From positions 1 through 63,469 of the forward strand of contig NZ_REHC01000010.1 of the NCBI RefSeq assembly GCF_003692965.1: a stretch of DNA of 63,469 nucleotides, written 5' to 3'. Shown piece after piece: positions 62,194 through 63,469 of this stretch (position 1 is the stretch's first letter; each line of letters starts with the position of its first letter). Origin of the DNA: Lactobacillus sp. ESL0246 (GTDB lineage Bacteria; Bacillota; Bacilli; Lactobacillales; Lactobacillaceae). The notes under the pieces are model-generated. The model did no database searches. It was not told where the DNA came from and was given only the letters and a program-made list of their open reading frames with translations. The position numbers and the translations under genes are program-made.

Positions 62194-63469
62194 TTAAAAA
62201 TTTATCTTTTTAATATATTGGTTATGTCCAATTTTGTAGTACGCTTTACCATGAATTTTGACTGCATTGCCATAGGTTCTAATCGTCTTATGCTTCTTTA
62301 ATTGCTTACCAGCTAAACGCTTACCATCTTTGTTATAAATATGACTAGCTGCTTTTAACCGCCGTTTTGTACCAATAACATTCCCACTTGCCACATACTG
62401 GTTAGGAGCAATTTCTAGCAATTCATGACCGCTCACTACTTTTCTTTGTCCAATGGTAAATCTAGAACCGACCTGAAGAACAACTTGATTAATTCGTTTG
62501 CCTTCATCATTGTAAACATAAGAATTATGAACAATCACTGCATTGGCCGTTACACCATCTGCTACTTCTCTATTTGGTCTAGTAATAGATGGGGCAAAGT
62601 TAGCGACTTTGACATAGTGATTATTAATTGTCAGGTAATATGCTTTACCATGAATCTTGACAGGATCTCCATAAGTAATAACTGCTGTATTCTTCTTAAG
62701 CAATTTAGAACTAATTCGCTTGCCGTAGCGGTTATAAACAAAAGCATTATGAACCAAATTCCGCTTTTGTCCAACAACGTTGTAAATATCAACATATAAG
62801 CCATTATCAGTCAAGTAGAAATCATGACCATTAATCTTTTCTGTGCCATAAGTGGCAATGATTGACCCCTTCTTAGCAATTAACAGATTAGCTCGTTTGC
62901 CTTCTTTACTATAGAAGTAAGCATTGTGTTTTAAAGTCTTTTCGATGGCATTTGGAATAGGTTTAGGACTAGGTTCCGGCACTTTACTGTCACCTGGATT
63001 TGAGTTTGAACTTGAGTTGCCATTTCCAGCATTAGGGAGAGGAATATTATTCGAATTTGAATTATTACCATTGCCACCAGGATTAGTGTTGCCACTATTT
63101 ATCTTAGTGTACTTAAAGGTAATTGTTGTTCCTTTTTCTCCTACAGTAACTGTTTGCGATTCACTACCGTCAATCTCATAACCAGCAATCTGTAGAGCAT
63201 GAGCCGTATAATCCTTACCAACTTCTGCTTGTACTGTTGTCTCTGGATGAATTTCTTTACCAGTCGCATCGACATACTTAATTGTCACTGGTGCTTGTTT
63301 TGCTTCTTCCTTCTTGACAACGTACTTAAAGGTAATTGTTGTTCCTTTTTCTCCTACAGTAACTGTTTGCGATTCACTACCGTCAATCTCATAACCTGCA
63401 ATCTGTAGAGCATGAGCCGTATAATCCTTACCAACTTCTGCTTGTACTGTTGTCTCTGGACTAATTTCC
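62194..63469 (-). CDS. MucBP-repeat and SLAP-domain surface protein, 5' end missing
   Basis: The last ~425 residues of a larger secreted protein; the frame stays open to the window edge, so the true start is outside. In order: the end of one MucBP repeat, a second MucBP repeat (TIKYVDATGKEIHPETTVQAEVGKDY and on), an Asn/Gly/Ser-rich linker (residues ~70-100 of the visible part), then four SLAP-type subrepeats, each with a Tyr-Asn/Tyr-Ser, GKR and TYG pattern. SLAP domains attach proteins to the cell wall in lactobacilli; MucBP repeats suggest mucin or host-glycan contact. Confidence 0.85.
   Translation of the reverse strand, partial: EISPETTVQAEVGKDYTAHALQIAGYEIDGSESQTVTVGEKGTTITFKYVVKKEEAKQAPVTIKYVDATGKEIHPETTVQAEVGKDYTAHALQIAGYEIDGSESQTVTVGEKGTTITFKYTKINSGNTNPGGNGNNSNSNNIPLPNAGNGNSSSNSNPGDSKVPEPSPKPIPNAIEKTLKHNAYFYSKEGKRANLLIAKKGSIIATYGTEKINGHDFYLTDNGLYVDIYNVVGQKRNLVHNAFVYNRYGKRISSKLLKKNTAVITYGDPVKIHGKAYYLTINNHYVKVANFAPSITRPNREVADGVTANAVIVHNSYVYNDEGKRINQVVLQVGSRFTIGQRKVVSGHELLEIAPNQYVASGNVIGTKRRLKAASHIYNKDGKRLAGKQLKKHKTIRTYGNAVKIHGKAYYKIGHNQYIKKINF
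63109..63469 (-). repeat. 213-bp-period tandem repeat encoding MucBP units
   Basis: Bases 63109-63256 recur at 63322-63469, differing at only about three positions over 148 bp; the period is 213 bp or 71 codons. The second copy runs into the edge, so the array is longer than seen. Near identity at the DNA level suggests recent duplication or gene conversion. Confidence 0.9.

Noticed and set aside
63286..63288. Apparent GTG start of the SLAP protein
   Set aside because: The codon is a Val inside a MucBP repeat; the frame continues to the window edge through another repeat copy.

Overview
The window is a low-GC Firmicutes chromosome segment that I read as Lactobacillus sensu stricto (L. delbrueckii group). 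The grounds are the gene order rex-groESL-mutSL-ruvAB, the LAB-type PepC and Pcp peptidases, a MucBP/SLAP surface protein, a WxL/DUF916 locus, and several tandem TTGACA/TTGCAA promoters with 17-bp spacers. The species cannot be fixed from sequence alone; a bee-gut (Firm-5-like) Lactobacillus is only a guess. From the left edge to about 47.5 kb nearly every gene is on the minus strand, in the same direction as an rRNA operon whose three tandem promoters occupy the first ~200 bases and fire out of the window to the left.

Layout on the minus strand, given in window order. 0.2-6.4 kb: TetR regulator, cshB, nrnA, dinB, zwf, yajC. 6.5-12.6 kb: DNA repair cluster ruvB-ruvA-mutL-mutS. 12.8-15 kb: pcp with a DUF979/DUF969 membrane pair. 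15.2-18 kb: groEL-groES (CIRCE) and rex. 18.2-20.1 kb: an ABC-F gene on the plus strand. 20.2-22.5 kb: the t6A cluster tsaD-rimI-tsaB, where rimI is frameshifted. 22.5-31.3 kb: folT-like S component, acyl-ACP thioesterase, rsmI-yabA-holB-darA-tmk, yaaL-recR-ybaB-dnaX, small SRP RNA, tadA, an rsmC-like methyltransferase. 31.4-39.6 kb: rplL-rplJ with an L10 leader, then phoU-pstB-pstB-pstA-pstC-pstS lying between rplJ and rplA, then rplA-rplK and nusG. 39.7-47.5 kb: secE, rpmG, a 72-aa orphan, a sigH/comX-like sigma factor, rlmB-mrnC-cysS, gltX, radA-dut.

From 47.6 kb the window becomes more accessory. A small GNAT-like gene and pepC are on the plus strand. A compact WxL cell-surface locus follows (DUF916/DUF3324 protein, an unlisted 51-codon membrane peptide, WxL protein), then a ~0.77-kb AT-rich stretch with no convincing gene. 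Next come a polynucleotide-kinase-like protein, a phosphoglycerate-mutase/small membrane protein/cation exporter run, a second histidine phosphatase, a TSUP permease, a HAD-fold protein without its catalytic Asp, and a DJ-1 protein. The right end has an ABC transporter with two paralogous permeases, a membrane-anchored unknown, and the C-terminal part of a MucBP/SLAP surface protein that runs off the edge.

The items most worth a second look are: the A6 frameshift in rimI, on a heptamer that could also permit slippage; a MutL whose endonuclease motifs all look degraded; a second CIRCE-like palindrome that is also the rex terminator; a hairpin between secE and nusG; the pst operon sitting inside the rplKA/rplJL ribosomal region; the overlooked TTG-start peptide in the WxL locus; and the stand-alone PNK-like kinase. 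I saw no CRISPR array, tRNA, insertion sequence or prophage.
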